NCBI GenBank assembly: GCA_030537465.1
Contig: JAUNMP010000007.1
Coordinates: 1 to 53,306, forward strand
DNA length: 53,306 nucleotides
Origin: a bacterium
GTDB lineage: Bacteria; Verrucomicrobiota; Kiritimatiellia; RFP12; UBA1067
Reading direction: 5' to 3'
Of the stretch, positions 41,927 through 49,374 are shown in pieces. The position numbers and the translations under genes are program-made. The notes under the pieces are model-generated. The model made no database searches, had not been told where the DNA came from, and saw nothing but the letters and a program-made list of their open reading frames with translations. Numbering within the stretch: position 1 is the stretch's first letter; every line of letters begins with the position of its first letter.

Positions 41927-42409
41927 TCAGCGAATGCGCTTGAACGTGCGGTAGTGATCGTCGGAATAGTACACGTGGCGGTCTGTCGTGTAGACGATCC
42001 GCTTGGCGCCCCGCGGACGCCCCCGCGTGTCGACGTCGCATTCGCGGTAGCTTCCCTGCGGCAGTACGCGCTCGTAGTTTCCAAAGCGATCGCCGCCAAT
42101 CGATTTCCCTGGTGCGTAGGGTTCAAGCGGACCTCCCTGCCACCCCAGCTTCCGCGCCTCGCCTTTCGTGATGAAGTTTCGCGGGAGTTTCCCGAACAGA
42201 ACGATATAGGAGGCGATGCCCTCCTTGTCGGTGTACTCGCCCTCGGCGGTGACTTTCTGAGATTGAGACTGAACCGTCGCCGATGGAGACCGTGCCGACG
42301 GCGTCCTGCTCCACCAGCCTGCCTGGGCGGAGAAAATCCCGCCCATAACGCAACCCGCCAACAGCAAGGGGGTCAAGAATGAACGAACACGATTCAGAAG
42401 AAGAGTCAT
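41927..42409 (-). CDS. Exported barnase-like guanyl ribonuclease
   Basis: 160 residues: a signal or lipoprotein-like N-terminus (VRSFLTPLLLAGCVMGGIFSAQA), a Ser-rich linker of about 35 residues, then the barnase fold. IASYIVLFGKLPRNFITKGEA, LGWQGG, APGKSIGGDRFGNYERVLP, YRECDVDTRGRPRGAKRIVY and a terminal DDHYRTFKRIR. The Glu in REC, the Arg in the GAKRIVY region and the His in DDHYRTF correspond to the barnase catalytic residues. It would digest extracellular RNA or act on competitors. Followed by barstar. GGGAGCGGGAA precedes the ATG. The CVM could alternatively be a lipobox. Confidence 0.88.
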   Translation of the reverse strand: MTLLLNRVRSFLTPLLLAGCVMGGIFSAQAGWWSRTPSARSPSATVQSQSQKVTAEGEYTDKEGIASYIVLFGKLPRNFITKGEARKLGWQGGPLEPYAPGKSIGGDRFGNYERVLPQGSYRECDVDTRGRPRGAKRIVYTTDRHVYYSDDHYRTFKRIR

Positions 42410-42421
42410 TTCCCGCTCCCG

Positions 42422-43861
42422 TCAATTTCCGTAGGGCCAATTCTTGTAGACGGCTTCCGGCCCATGGAGTTCCGCCGCCTTCATCCAGCCGATGTAGGTC
42501 TGCGTGGCATGCATGCAGCAGAGACGCCAGATGAAGTCGAACATGCCCGGCTGACGGGAGAAATCGCGTCCATCGGGGGCGAAGAACCGCACCTCGTCCC
42601 GTGTCGGCTCCTCCTCGCGCTCACTGACCTTCGTGTAGGCTTCGGTAAGATGCTTCACATCACTGCCGAGGGACATCTCTCGCTCCTTTTCGCGGGGATC
42701 GTCCATACTGCGGTAGATGAACGTCTCGAGAATCGAATGGATGCTGGTGAGATTACCCGCGGCGCGCTGCTCAGGGGGAACGAAATAGAGGTCCTTCACC
42801 GTGGGCGACACCGCACCAAGAAGCGACGGAAGAACCTGTGTGGAGTTCGTCCCCAGCGGTGTATGCCACCACTCGTAACCCGTCATTCGCCGAAACTCGT
42901 CCTTCATCGCATTGTAGGAAGGATCCGTCCAGACCTCCCACGTCGTGAGCTCATCGTAGTTCTTGAGAAACAGGTCTGTGCCATAACGACGGGCGTGCCA
43001 ACGGGCAATGGGCACCAGTGGAACCATATCCTCTGGATTCAGAATGTTGAAGATATTGCCGTACTGCACGACGCCGCATTCCACTTCAGAACCGAACACT
43101 GTGTTCGGCGTCGCGAATGTATAGACGAAGGCATTTCCGGGGCGAACGCCCGAGAGCATCGTGCCGTCATCGATGCGGGCACCGAGGATGTTCGCGAGAG
43201 CCGCCCCTCGGCTATGCCCGGTCACAACAACCTTTGCCGATGCGAGTTCGATATGATTCGATGCCGCATAGGCCTCCACCGCCTCCTGGACGGCATCCGC
43301 GGCGCGGTTGAATCCCTCGTGCAATTCGGGCATCCGAGCAGGATCAGGTGACGTCTCCCGTCCCCACGAGTTGCACATGTTCATGTTCGAGATCCATTCG
43401 TCCCGGCCAAACGTCCCCCGCACCAGGATCAGCAGGACATCACGAACCGTTCCATCCAGCATCACCCGCTTCGTCGCCAACGTGAAGCCGACCTGGTCCT
43501 TTCCGTATCGGGGATGGGCATAGTCGAGATCCGCCCCATAGCGACGATAGAGTGTCGCGGCGTTGAAGCCAAGCCGGACCAGAGAATGGCGATCCATGTC
43601 TCCACGATAGCCGTAGACACAGGCCGCAAGCGCGGAAAGCGGACCTGCCAGTCGCTGCGAATAGACGAACGAACTCTGTGCGAGATAATCGTCCCTCCAG
43701 GTGAACGTGGCTCTGTTCACGACCTCATAGTCGAGCAGGTACGGCAATTCAAAGGTCTTCGTCTCCCAGTCCCGCGAAGAGGAGGGGGAGACGCATCCCG
43801 CCGTCAACAGCAGCGCCCCCACCAGGAGTGCGCCAACGGTACGAAGACGAAAGGCCGCCAT
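42422..43861 (-). CDS. Lipase class 3-like lipoprotein
   Basis: 479 residues. MAAFRLRTVGALLVGALLLTAGCVS has a clear lipobox (LTAGC). The alpha/beta-hydrolase core has VLLILVRGTFGRDEWISNMNM (oxyanion strand), ELHEGFNRAADAVQEAVEAY, KVVVTGHSRGAALANILGARI with the Ser nucleophile in GHSRG, and FATPNTVFG. ILNPEDMVPLVPI carries a probable catalytic Asp. It would hydrolyse lipids or other esters at the cell envelope. It begins 3 bases after the upstream stop and ends 12 bases before barnase, in one operon. Confidence 0.82.
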   Translation of the reverse strand: MAAFRLRTVGALLVGALLLTAGCVSPSSSRDWETKTFELPYLLDYEVVNRATFTWRDDYLAQSSFVYSQRLAGPLSALAACVYGYRGDMDRHSLVRLGFNAATLYRRYGADLDYAHPRYGKDQVGFTLATKRVMLDGTVRDVLLILVRGTFGRDEWISNMNMCNSWGRETSPDPARMPELHEGFNRAADAVQEAVEAYAASNHIELASAKVVVTGHSRGAALANILGARIDDGTMLSGVRPGNAFVYTFATPNTVFGSEVECGVVQYGNIFNILNPEDMVPLVPIARWHARRYGTDLFLKNYDELTTWEVWTDPSYNAMKDEFRRMTGYEWWHTPLGTNSTQVLPSLLGAVSPTVKDLYFVPPEQRAAGNLTSIHSILETFIYRSMDDPREKEREMSLGSDVKHLTEAYTKVSEREEEPTRDEVRFFAPDGRDFSRQPGMFDFIWRLCCMHATQTYIGWMKAAELHGPEAVYKNWPYGN

Positions 43862-43864
43862 GCC

Positions 43865-45142
43865 TCACTCCCCGAAAACGTAGAACGTATTGATGCGGGT
43901 GGACGTTGCCTTCAGAATCGGCGTCAGATCCGCCACCGGTGTGGATTTCGGCGCGAAGAGGAAGAGCACGTTGATCTTCTCCCCCTGTTCGCCCGTCTTC
44001 GCGATCAACCCCGGCAGCTCGTTCCAGTCCTTGAAGGGCGTCCTCTTCGGTTTCAGCACGGGGTCAATGCCTTCGCCGCTCCAGTCCTCCTCGCAGAAAA
44101 CGAAGGTGCGCGCGCCATCGGCGGCGATATGGACTTCAAACGGCTGGAAGATGCGTCCGGCGCGTTCGCGCCAGGCCGGGTCCGGAAGGAACGCCCGGAA
44201 GAAGAACTGCCCCTCCGCCTGGCCATTCATCTTCAGTCCCTTGCCATCCAGGGACGCGAAGGCCTCGGCATAGGTTGCCGCCCGCGCCACAGTCACGCTC
44301 GCATCGAACGCCAGGCGAACATGGACATCCAGCCGCTTTGCGGTCTCCTGCAGCGCGGCGATTCGCGCGACCGCATTCGATTCCGAAAGCTTCAGTTCGA
44401 CGTCCTTCACGTGCGGCTTGCCATCCCACGTCGCCGTCACCTCGAAGAGTTCACCGGCCTTCTGCGTCGTCGCCGCGACATAGCGGCCGTAGGTGGACGT
44501 CTGGTCAAAGAGCCCATCCAGCTGCAGCAGCGAAGGGGCGTGATTGTAGAGCGCGAAGACGGCGCACGGCATATTCGTCGCGGCGATGGGTATGTCGCGT
44601 CCGTCGCGGGCACCAGCCGTCCAGACCACCGGCGCGGAAAGGGAATCTCCCTCCTCCTTCGTCCGAACGTCCTTCAGCAGCAGGGCGAGTCCCGATCCGG
44701 CATCCGCGGCAGGAACGCCCCCCAACGGCTTCACGGCAATCGACACCTTCTCGCCATACGGCCAGAGACGCGCCTGCAGGGGATTGGCGCCAACACCACG
44801 CGGCAAGCTAATCTTGTCGAAGGCGGCGGCAATCGCCGTCGGCGACGCCACCGTCACGAGAAGCGATTCATAGGCACGGTCGGAGAGAGGACCGATGGCG
44901 AAGAACTCGACCGTCTCGCCCGCGCCGGTCCCCGTCGCCTCGGCGAGAAAACGCACCGACCGCGCCGCCACGTCGGCGACAACGCCGTCCGGTGCCTTGT
45001 TCTCCGCCTTCCAGCGCGCGATTCCATTGGTCTGCACCGGATGCCAGTCCATCGGAGCCCGCGCGTTTTCCGCAAAGGACAGAATGGGCATGAGCGCCGC
45101 CAGCAGCGAAGAACCGACTTTCGATCTCTTGACGATGCCCAT
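43865..45142 (-). CDS. Secreted protein of unknown function
   Basis: 425 residues with a Sec-like signal (KRSKVGSSLLAALMPILSFA). I do not recognise the family. The first half is a beta-rich sandwich (RFLAEATGTGAGETVEFFAI). A central segment VFALYNHAPSLLQLDGLFDQ is unusually well ordered and could be a conserved core. The C-terminal half is alpha/beta (VHVRLAFDASVTVARAATYA, INVLFLFAPKS). No metal or catalytic motif is evident. The leader is a run of 8-9 bp repeats. Its place between an aminotransferase and a lipase lipoprotein gives little functional hint. Confidence 0.6.
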   Translation of the reverse strand: MGIVKRSKVGSSLLAALMPILSFAENARAPMDWHPVQTNGIARWKAENKAPDGVVADVAARSVRFLAEATGTGAGETVEFFAIGPLSDRAYESLLVTVASPTAIAAAFDKISLPRGVGANPLQARLWPYGEKVSIAVKPLGGVPAADAGSGLALLLKDVRTKEEGDSLSAPVVWTAGARDGRDIPIAATNMPCAVFALYNHAPSLLQLDGLFDQTSTYGRYVAATTQKAGELFEVTATWDGKPHVKDVELKLSESNAVARIAALQETAKRLDVHVRLAFDASVTVARAATYAEAFASLDGKGLKMNGQAEGQFFFRAFLPDPAWRERAGRIFQPFEVHIAADGARTFVFCEEDWSGEGIDPVLKPKRTPFKDWNELPGLIAKTGEQGEKINVLFLFAPKSTPVADLTPILKATSTRINTFYVFGE

Positions 45143-45144
45143 AC

Positions 45145-45178
45145 CTTCTCAACCTCTCAACTTCACAACCGTCTCAAC
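45145..45178. repeat. CTCAAC-type short tandem repeat between genes
   Basis: Four units of 8-9 bp on the plus strand (CTTCTCAAC, CTCTCAAC, TTCACAAC, CGTCTCAAC). The stop codon of the aminotransferase gene (45174-45176) lies inside the last unit, and the next gene starts 2 bases beyond the first. Same family as 11612-11656. Confidence 0.7.
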
Positions 45179-46391
45179 CACGCATCTTCGCGACAGCGCG
45201 CTTGAAGCCCTCCGCGGAGCGGGCGATGATCTTCTCGTCCACGCTGCAGGAGAGACGGATGTGTCCGGCCATGCCGAAGCCGCGTCCCGGAACCGCGAGG
45301 ATGAGCTCCTCCTGGAGTGCGTCCACGAACTTGAGGTCGTCTCCGCCCGGCGCCTTCGGGAAGAAGTAGAAGGCCCCCTTCGGCTCCACGAACTCGACGC
45401 CCGCGTCGGAGAGCACCTTCGCCATCAGCTTGCGACGACGGTCGTAGATCTCGAGGTCGACGGTCTGGTCGAGGAGCTGCGCCGCGAGGCGCTGGCCGAT
45501 CACCGGCGCGTTCACGAAACCGAGCGTGCGGTTCGTCAGCGTGACGGCGTTGACGAGCGTCGTTCCATCCGGCATCTCGGGGTGGATCGCGACATAGCCG
45601 ATGCGCTCGCCCGCGAGCGAGAGCGTCTTGGAGAAGGATCCAAGCACGACCGCGTAGGGCGTGAGCGGCATCACCGGCGGCACCACGGCGCCGTCATAGG
45701 CGAAGGCACGATAGGGTTCGTCGCTGAGGAGGTAGAGCGGACGCGCCGCATCGCCGAATTCGGCCTGACGATCGGCGTTCACATTGTTCACGATCTCCGC
45801 AAGGCGCTTGAGGTCCTCTTCGGCGTAGATGCAGCCCGTCGGATTGTTCGGCGAGTTGATGAGAAAAGCACGCGTCTTCGGCGTCACCGCTGCGGCCATC
45901 GCGTCGAAGTCGGGACGGAAGCCCTCGTCGGGCTTCGAGGCGATTGCCTTCAGCACGCCGCCGAAGTGTCCGCAGTAGCTGCCGTATTCCACGAAGTAGG
46001 GTGCCGGACAGATCACCTCGTCGCCGGGTTCGATCACTGCACGGAAGAAGCTCACGAGCGCACCGGCCGCGCCAACCGTCATGATGACGTTACCGGCCTT
46101 GACCTCAGTCGCCTGCTGCTTCGCGAGATAGCCGGCGATCGCCTCGCGCACAGGCGGAAGCCCCGCGTTCGGACAGTAACCGAGTCCGAGCGGTTCGATC
46201 GCCTTTGCGGCGATGGCCTCGAGGACCTCCTTGGTCTTCGCCGGCGGCGGCACGTCCGGATTGCCGAGCGAGAAGTCGCAGACCGCATCCGCGCCATGCT
46301 GTTTCTTGAGTTCGATGCCCTTTTCGAACATCTTACGGATCCAAGACGATCCCGCCATGGACTGTTTAATCTGATTGGTAACCGTTTGCAT
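45174..46391 (-). CDS. Class I/II pyridoxal-phosphate aminotransferase
   Basis: 405 residues, cytoplasmic. CDFSLGNPDVPPP, GYCPNAGLPPVREAIAGYL, VGAAGALVSFFRAVIEPGDEV, FLINSPNNPTGCIY, YLLSDEPYRAFAYDG and GSFSKTLSLAGERIGY (Schiff-base Lys in SFSK) are the fold-type I aspartate aminotransferase blocks, closing with IRLSCSVDE that carries the carboxylate-binding Arg. It transfers amino groups between an amino acid and a 2-oxo acid; the exact substrate is not readable. It has no Shine-Dalgarno; TATAAT ends 6 bases before the ATG. First gene of the five-gene run down to barstar. Confidence 0.92.
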   Translation of the reverse strand: MQTVTNQIKQSMAGSSWIRKMFEKGIELKKQHGADAVCDFSLGNPDVPPPAKTKEVLEAIAAKAIEPLGLGYCPNAGLPPVREAIAGYLAKQQATEVKAGNVIMTVGAAGALVSFFRAVIEPGDEVICPAPYFVEYGSYCGHFGGVLKAIASKPDEGFRPDFDAMAAAVTPKTRAFLINSPNNPTGCIYAEEDLKRLAEIVNNVNADRQAEFGDAARPLYLLSDEPYRAFAYDGAVVPPVMPLTPYAVVLGSFSKTLSLAGERIGYVAIHPEMPDGTTLVNAVTLTNRTLGFVNAPVIGQRLAAQLLDQTVDLEIYDRRRKLMAKVLSDAGVEFVEPKGAFYFFPKAPGGDDLKFVDALQEELILAVPGRGFGMAGHIRLSCSVDEKIIARSAEGFKRAVAKMRG

Positions 46392-46397
46392 GCCCTA

Positions 46398-46406
46398 ATT
46401 ATACCA
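46398..46406 (-). promoter_or_regulatory. Extended -10 promoter of aminotransferase gene
   Basis: TGGTATAAT on the minus strand, TATAAT at 46403-46398. TAGGGC alone separates it from the ATG at 46391. A leaderless mRNA is predicted. Confidence 0.6.
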
Positions 46407-46474
46407 CAAATTGACGCATATAGAGCATAATTCGCGAGTTGGACCGCCTCTTCTCGTCTTAAAAAATCCCTGTA

Positions 46475-46519
46475 CATAGTTCTCAATGGTCATTCCTGAT
46501 GTGACCATTGAGAACTATG
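46475..46519. repeat. Conserved hairpin, copy B
   Basis: Perfect 18-bp stem, loop 9. Left arm CATAGTTCTCAATGGTCA, right arm its exact complement at 46502-46519. Confidence 0.85.
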
Positions 46520-46530
46520 GAAGACCAATT

Positions 46531-46562
46531 ATGACAAATTGTCATTTTCTCGTCATTTTCTC
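46531..46562. repeat. Palindrome followed by an 11-bp direct repeat
   Basis: ATGACAA-A-TTGTCAT at 46531-46545, then GTCATTTTCTC twice in tandem at 46541-46551 and 46552-46562. This could be a binding site for a regulator or for the product of the downstream gene. Confidence 0.6.
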
Positions 46563-46588
46563 GTAAGGATCTTTTCCGGGTAACGTGC

Positions 46589-46594
46589 TTTAAT
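46589..46594 (+). promoter_or_regulatory. Weak -10 candidate for the hairpin-bracketed gene
   Basis: TTTAAT preceded by TGC (extended -10 form). Transcription would begin a few bases before hairpin C, placing that hairpin at the 5' end of the mRNA. No clear -35. Confidence 0.3.
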
Positions 46595-46610
46595 CTCCCG
46601 CGTCCAGGCT

Positions 46611-46653
46611 ATAGTTCTCAATGGCCACGCCGGACGCGACCATTGAGAACTAT
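46611..46653. repeat. Conserved hairpin, copy C
   Basis: Perfect 14-bp stem (ATAGTTCTCAATGG with its complement at 46640-46653), loop 15. The inner stem positions seen in copies A and B have decayed. Confidence 0.8.
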
Positions 46654-46684
46654 GCGCACGGTGGACGGGGGAAAGGAGAGCACG

Positions 46685-47980
46685 ATGGAGAGAAACGCGA
46701 CAAAGGACGAAGCGGCGCCCAAGAGTCGGGCGGAGAGAGAGACCGAGCTCAGGAAAATGCTCGACGGGGGCGGGTGCGTCCTCGTGGGGGAGAAGTGGTT
46801 CGGGCCCGAAGCGACGGAGGAGGAGAGGAGGAGGTACGCCCAGGCACTCGATCGGCGCCAGAGACGGAACGCCCGACGACGGGCGCGTCGGATGGCGCAC
46901 GCGTCGCTCAAGGCCCTCGAGAGGCGGCTCGAGGCCCTGCCGGCGTGGGCGCAGACCCGCCTGACGGGGCGAACCGCCATAGTGGAGACCTTGGGCGGCG
47001 TCCGGCGGCGCGTGGACTACTCCACGGCGTACGGCCAGAGGCGGGATCCGTTCGAATACCCGTTCCCGGACGGGAGAACGCCCCTGGAACTTGCCGTCGA
47101 CGGGGGAATTGCCGCCTGGACGTTCGTCCGACGCGCGCATCGGCTTCTCGCAGGGCCACGGCGGGGCGGAGGCGGAACGGCAGACGGGAGAAGGTCGGGA
47201 CGACTGCGGTGCGAGCGCCGGAAGCTCTGCGCGCGCTCGACGCTTGCGAATCGCCCCACAGCGACGGACGTGCGCGTGGCATGGGCGTTCGCACGGGAGT
47301 CCCACGAGGGCATGCTCCGTCTCGGAGGGCTGCTGCACGACCTCGAGTGCCATCTCGCCAATGGCCTTGAGGTAATCCACGTGGGGCGCCGCCCGAAGAT
47401 CGTCGGCCGCGCGGGCGGCGTCCGCGGGTGGATCCGGCAGAACTGCCCCGAGCTTTCCGGGAAATACAAGACCCTCATGCGCTACAAGGCGCTCGCCCTG
47501 CGCCTCCGCCAGGCCGCCGAGATCGCGGACCCCGTGCCGACGTCGGCCGCGCTCGAAGGCGGCGCGGACGCGGGGGAGCTCCTCGCGCGCTCCGCGAAGA
47601 TCCAGCCCCGCGCGGGCGGCGGACGCGTGGAGCGCTTCGCGTGGGAGCGCGGCAGATGGAGCGTCGACGCCAACGGGAGGCCCTTTCGGGCCAACGGGAA
47701 CTACTCGAGCGCGTCGTTGACGGTCTCCCTCGCCCTCGCGGCCGCCGAGGGCCATGCCGCCACCAAGGCCGACAAGGCCGATGCAGACGCACTCGGACGC
47801 CTCCGCACCCTGCTGGGGAACGCCCGAGAGACCGTGCGCGGGATCCTCGCCGCAGCCGCGGAGGCCGACGACCGGCGCGGAAGGCGCACGGCGACTCTGC
47901 AGGTGCTCCAGGAACAGGTCGACCGGGCCCTCATCGTACGCGAGAGATGGTGGGAGGACGCGATGGTGGCGCTGCGGTGA
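46685..47980 (+). CDS. Unknown basic protein with DUF3102-like C-terminal half
   Basis: About 431 residues from the ATG at 46685, with AAGGAG 6-8 bases upstream. An N-terminal Lys/Arg/Glu-rich helical region (SRAERETELRKMLDGGGC, QALDRRQRRNARRRARRM) could be a coiled coil that binds nucleic acid. A central part has LTGRTAIVETLGGVRRRVDY. From about residue 200, LRLGGLLHDLECHLANGLEV, then GWIRQNCPELSGKYKTLMRY with KALALRLRQAAEI, loosely resemble DUF3102/plasmid-type proteins; this match is weak. Residues about 145-185 are poorly ordered, and a compensated frameshift there is possible. The gene is GC-rich, uses AGG/CGG Arg codons, and is bracketed by conserved hairpins. No Y1, DDE or recombinase motif seen. 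Confidence 0.65.
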   Translation: MERNATKDEAAPKSRAERETELRKMLDGGGCVLVGEKWFGPEATEEERRRYAQALDRRQRRNARRRARRMAHASLKALERRLEALPAWAQTRLTGRTAIVETLGGVRRRVDYSTAYGQRRDPFEYPFPDGRTPLELAVDGGIAAWTFVRRAHRLLAGPRRGGGGTADGRRSGRLRCERRKLCARSTLANRPTATDVRVAWAFARESHEGMLRLGGLLHDLECHLANGLEVIHVGRRPKIVGRAGGVRGWIRQNCPELSGKYKTLMRYKALALRLRQAAEIADPVPTSAALEGGADAGELLARSAKIQPRAGGGRVERFAWERGRWSVDANGRPFRANGNYSSASLTVSLALAAAEGHAATKADKADADALGRLRTLLGNARETVRGILAAAAEADDRRGRRTATLQVLQEQVDRALIVRERWWEDAMVALR

Positions 47981-47993
47981 GCCCGACGCACGC

Positions 47994-48036
47994 ATAATTC
48001 TCAATGGTACACCCAGGTGTGACCAATGAGAATTAT
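47994..48036. repeat. Conserved hairpin, copy D
   Basis: Fifteen-bp stem with one A-A mismatch: left ATAATTCTCAATGGT at 47994-48008, right arm 48022-48036. An inner ACACC/GGTGT pairing can extend it. The left arm is of the B type at the variable position and the right arm of the A type. Confidence 0.75.
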
Positions 48037-48105
48037 TCAGAAAGGATACAGGAGGCAGAAGAAAAACTTCTGTTTTAGATCAATCCAGAACAGGACAGAT
48101 AGAGC

Positions 48106-49371
48106 TTAGTGCCCCTGGAGAGGCCGGACGATGATCGCCACCGGGTCACCGGGGCACGCGCCTTCGCATGCACCGCAACCACGGCACTTGTCGGGGTCGA
48201 TGATCGGACAGTTCACGCCGTTCCGCTCTTCGAGCTTCACGGCCTTGTACGGACAGTATTCGTCGCACACGGCGCAGTACTCGCCCTTCGCCCAGGCGAG
48301 GCACTTGTCCTTCAGAACCTCCGCACGCCCGATCGGCATCGCGTGCTTCTGTTCAACTGTGATTGGTCTGAGCGCACCCGTCGGGCAGACCTGCGTGCAC
48401 TTCACACAGTCCTGGAAGCAGTAACGGTCCTCGTCCGGATCCCAGTTCGGAATCTTGCTGCGGAAATGGATCACCGGCGAGAGGAATCCGTCAAATCCCG
48501 TCTCGCCCAGGTCCGGATGGATGAGCTCGTACGGACACGCCTTCATGCAGTTGCCGCAGCGGGCGCAGAGCGCGTTGATCCGCTCCACGTCCGCACTTGG
48601 CGGACGCAGCGCCCGCGCGCCCCCCTTCGCTCCCTTGAGGGCGAGGCCCACACCGCCCAGGGTGATCGATGTTCCAATCGAGATGCCAACATTCCCCAGG
48701 AACGAGCGCCGCGAAGTCGACGCGGCCGTCAACACCTGCGGACCACCCTCGTTCCATGCACCCGTATTCTTCGGACGCCGCAGCCACCGCGCGAACTCCA
48801 TCACCGCCTGCTGCAGCCCTCCCAGCGGACACAGCTTGTGGCACCACACGTTCGGCACAACCACCGCCAGAGCCATCACCACTACGAACATCGTTCCAAT
48901 CGACGCCGATGCCACCGTCAATGGTGCACGCCATGCGACGAAGAATCCGTTGAAGATGCAAAGGGGATCAAGCCAGAGGAACAGCGGATACCCGAATGCG
49001 GCCGTCACCACGATGAAAAGCGCGAACACTTCGTTGAGCGCAGGCACGCACTGTACCCAGCCCTTCCCCCACGGGTTCAGTTTTCCCGCCAGCTCCGCAA
49101 GGAACCCCATCGGACACAACCGCCAGCAGAAGACACGCCCCCAGAAGAACGGTACCACCAGGAGCGGCACGCCGAGCACAATCGTCCAGCCCACCCATTC
49201 CCGTGCCGCCAACGCCCCGAAGAGGTTGAGCAGAGGGCTCAACCGCGGCAGCGCGGCGGCTCCCGCCGCGCGCCACGACTCCGGCGCCAGCCCAAGGGCG
49301 AGCAGCGCGAAGACAACCACCGCCACAACACGAAGCCCATGGCGTCGGACCCAGCGGAGAATCGTGGCCAT
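48106..49371 (-). CDS. NapH-type membrane polyferredoxin
   Basis: 421 residues. The N-terminal half has about five transmembrane helices with two NapH-like cysteine motifs (FCWRLCPMG, VWCHKLCPLG). A twin-arginine-like TSRRSFLGNVGIS follows near residue 220 before a helix, as in NapG, so the protein looks like a NapH-NapG type fusion. The C-terminal half has four cysteine clusters: CARCGNCMKACP, CVKCTQVCP, CAVCDEYCP with its upstream Cys, and CRGCGACEGACP. It would pass electrons from the quinol pool or membrane to a partner outside. It begins 3 bases after the DUF362 gene; third gene of the operon. Confidence 0.88.
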   Translation of the reverse strand: MATILRWVRRHGLRVVAVVVFALLALGLAPESWRAAGAAALPRLSPLLNLFGALAAREWVGWTIVLGVPLLVVPFFWGRVFCWRLCPMGFLAELAGKLNPWGKGWVQCVPALNEVFALFIVVTAAFGYPLFLWLDPLCIFNGFFVAWRAPLTVASASIGTMFVVVMALAVVVPNVWCHKLCPLGGLQQAVMEFARWLRRPKNTGAWNEGGPQVLTAASTSRRSFLGNVGISIGTSITLGGVGLALKGAKGGARALRPPSADVERINALCARCGNCMKACPYELIHPDLGETGFDGFLSPVIHFRSKIPNWDPDEDRYCFQDCVKCTQVCPTGALRPITVEQKHAMPIGRAEVLKDKCLAWAKGEYCAVCDEYCPYKAVKLEERNGVNCPIIDPDKCRGCGACEGACPGDPVAIIVRPLQGH

Positions 49372-49374
49372 GGA

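Larger units (their letters stand above)
46473..48037. mobile_element. Candidate hairpin-bracketed element carrying one gene
   Basis: One plus-strand gene lies between copies of a conserved hairpin: copies B and C on the left, D on the right. Hairpin C ends 31 bases before the start codon and D begins 13 bases after the stop. Left of C lie a palindrome and an 11-bp direct repeat. The gene is visibly more GC-rich and Arg-rich than its neighbours and on the opposite strand to them. A solo hairpin exists at 3224-3269. No target-site duplication or known transposase motif was seen, so mobility is inference. Confidence 0.45.

Noticed and set aside
46553-48004. Minus-strand open frame of about 480 codons over the hairpin-bracketed gene
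   Set aside because: Pro/Arg/Ala-rich with no order; the plus-strand frame has a good ribosome-binding site and protein-like segments.
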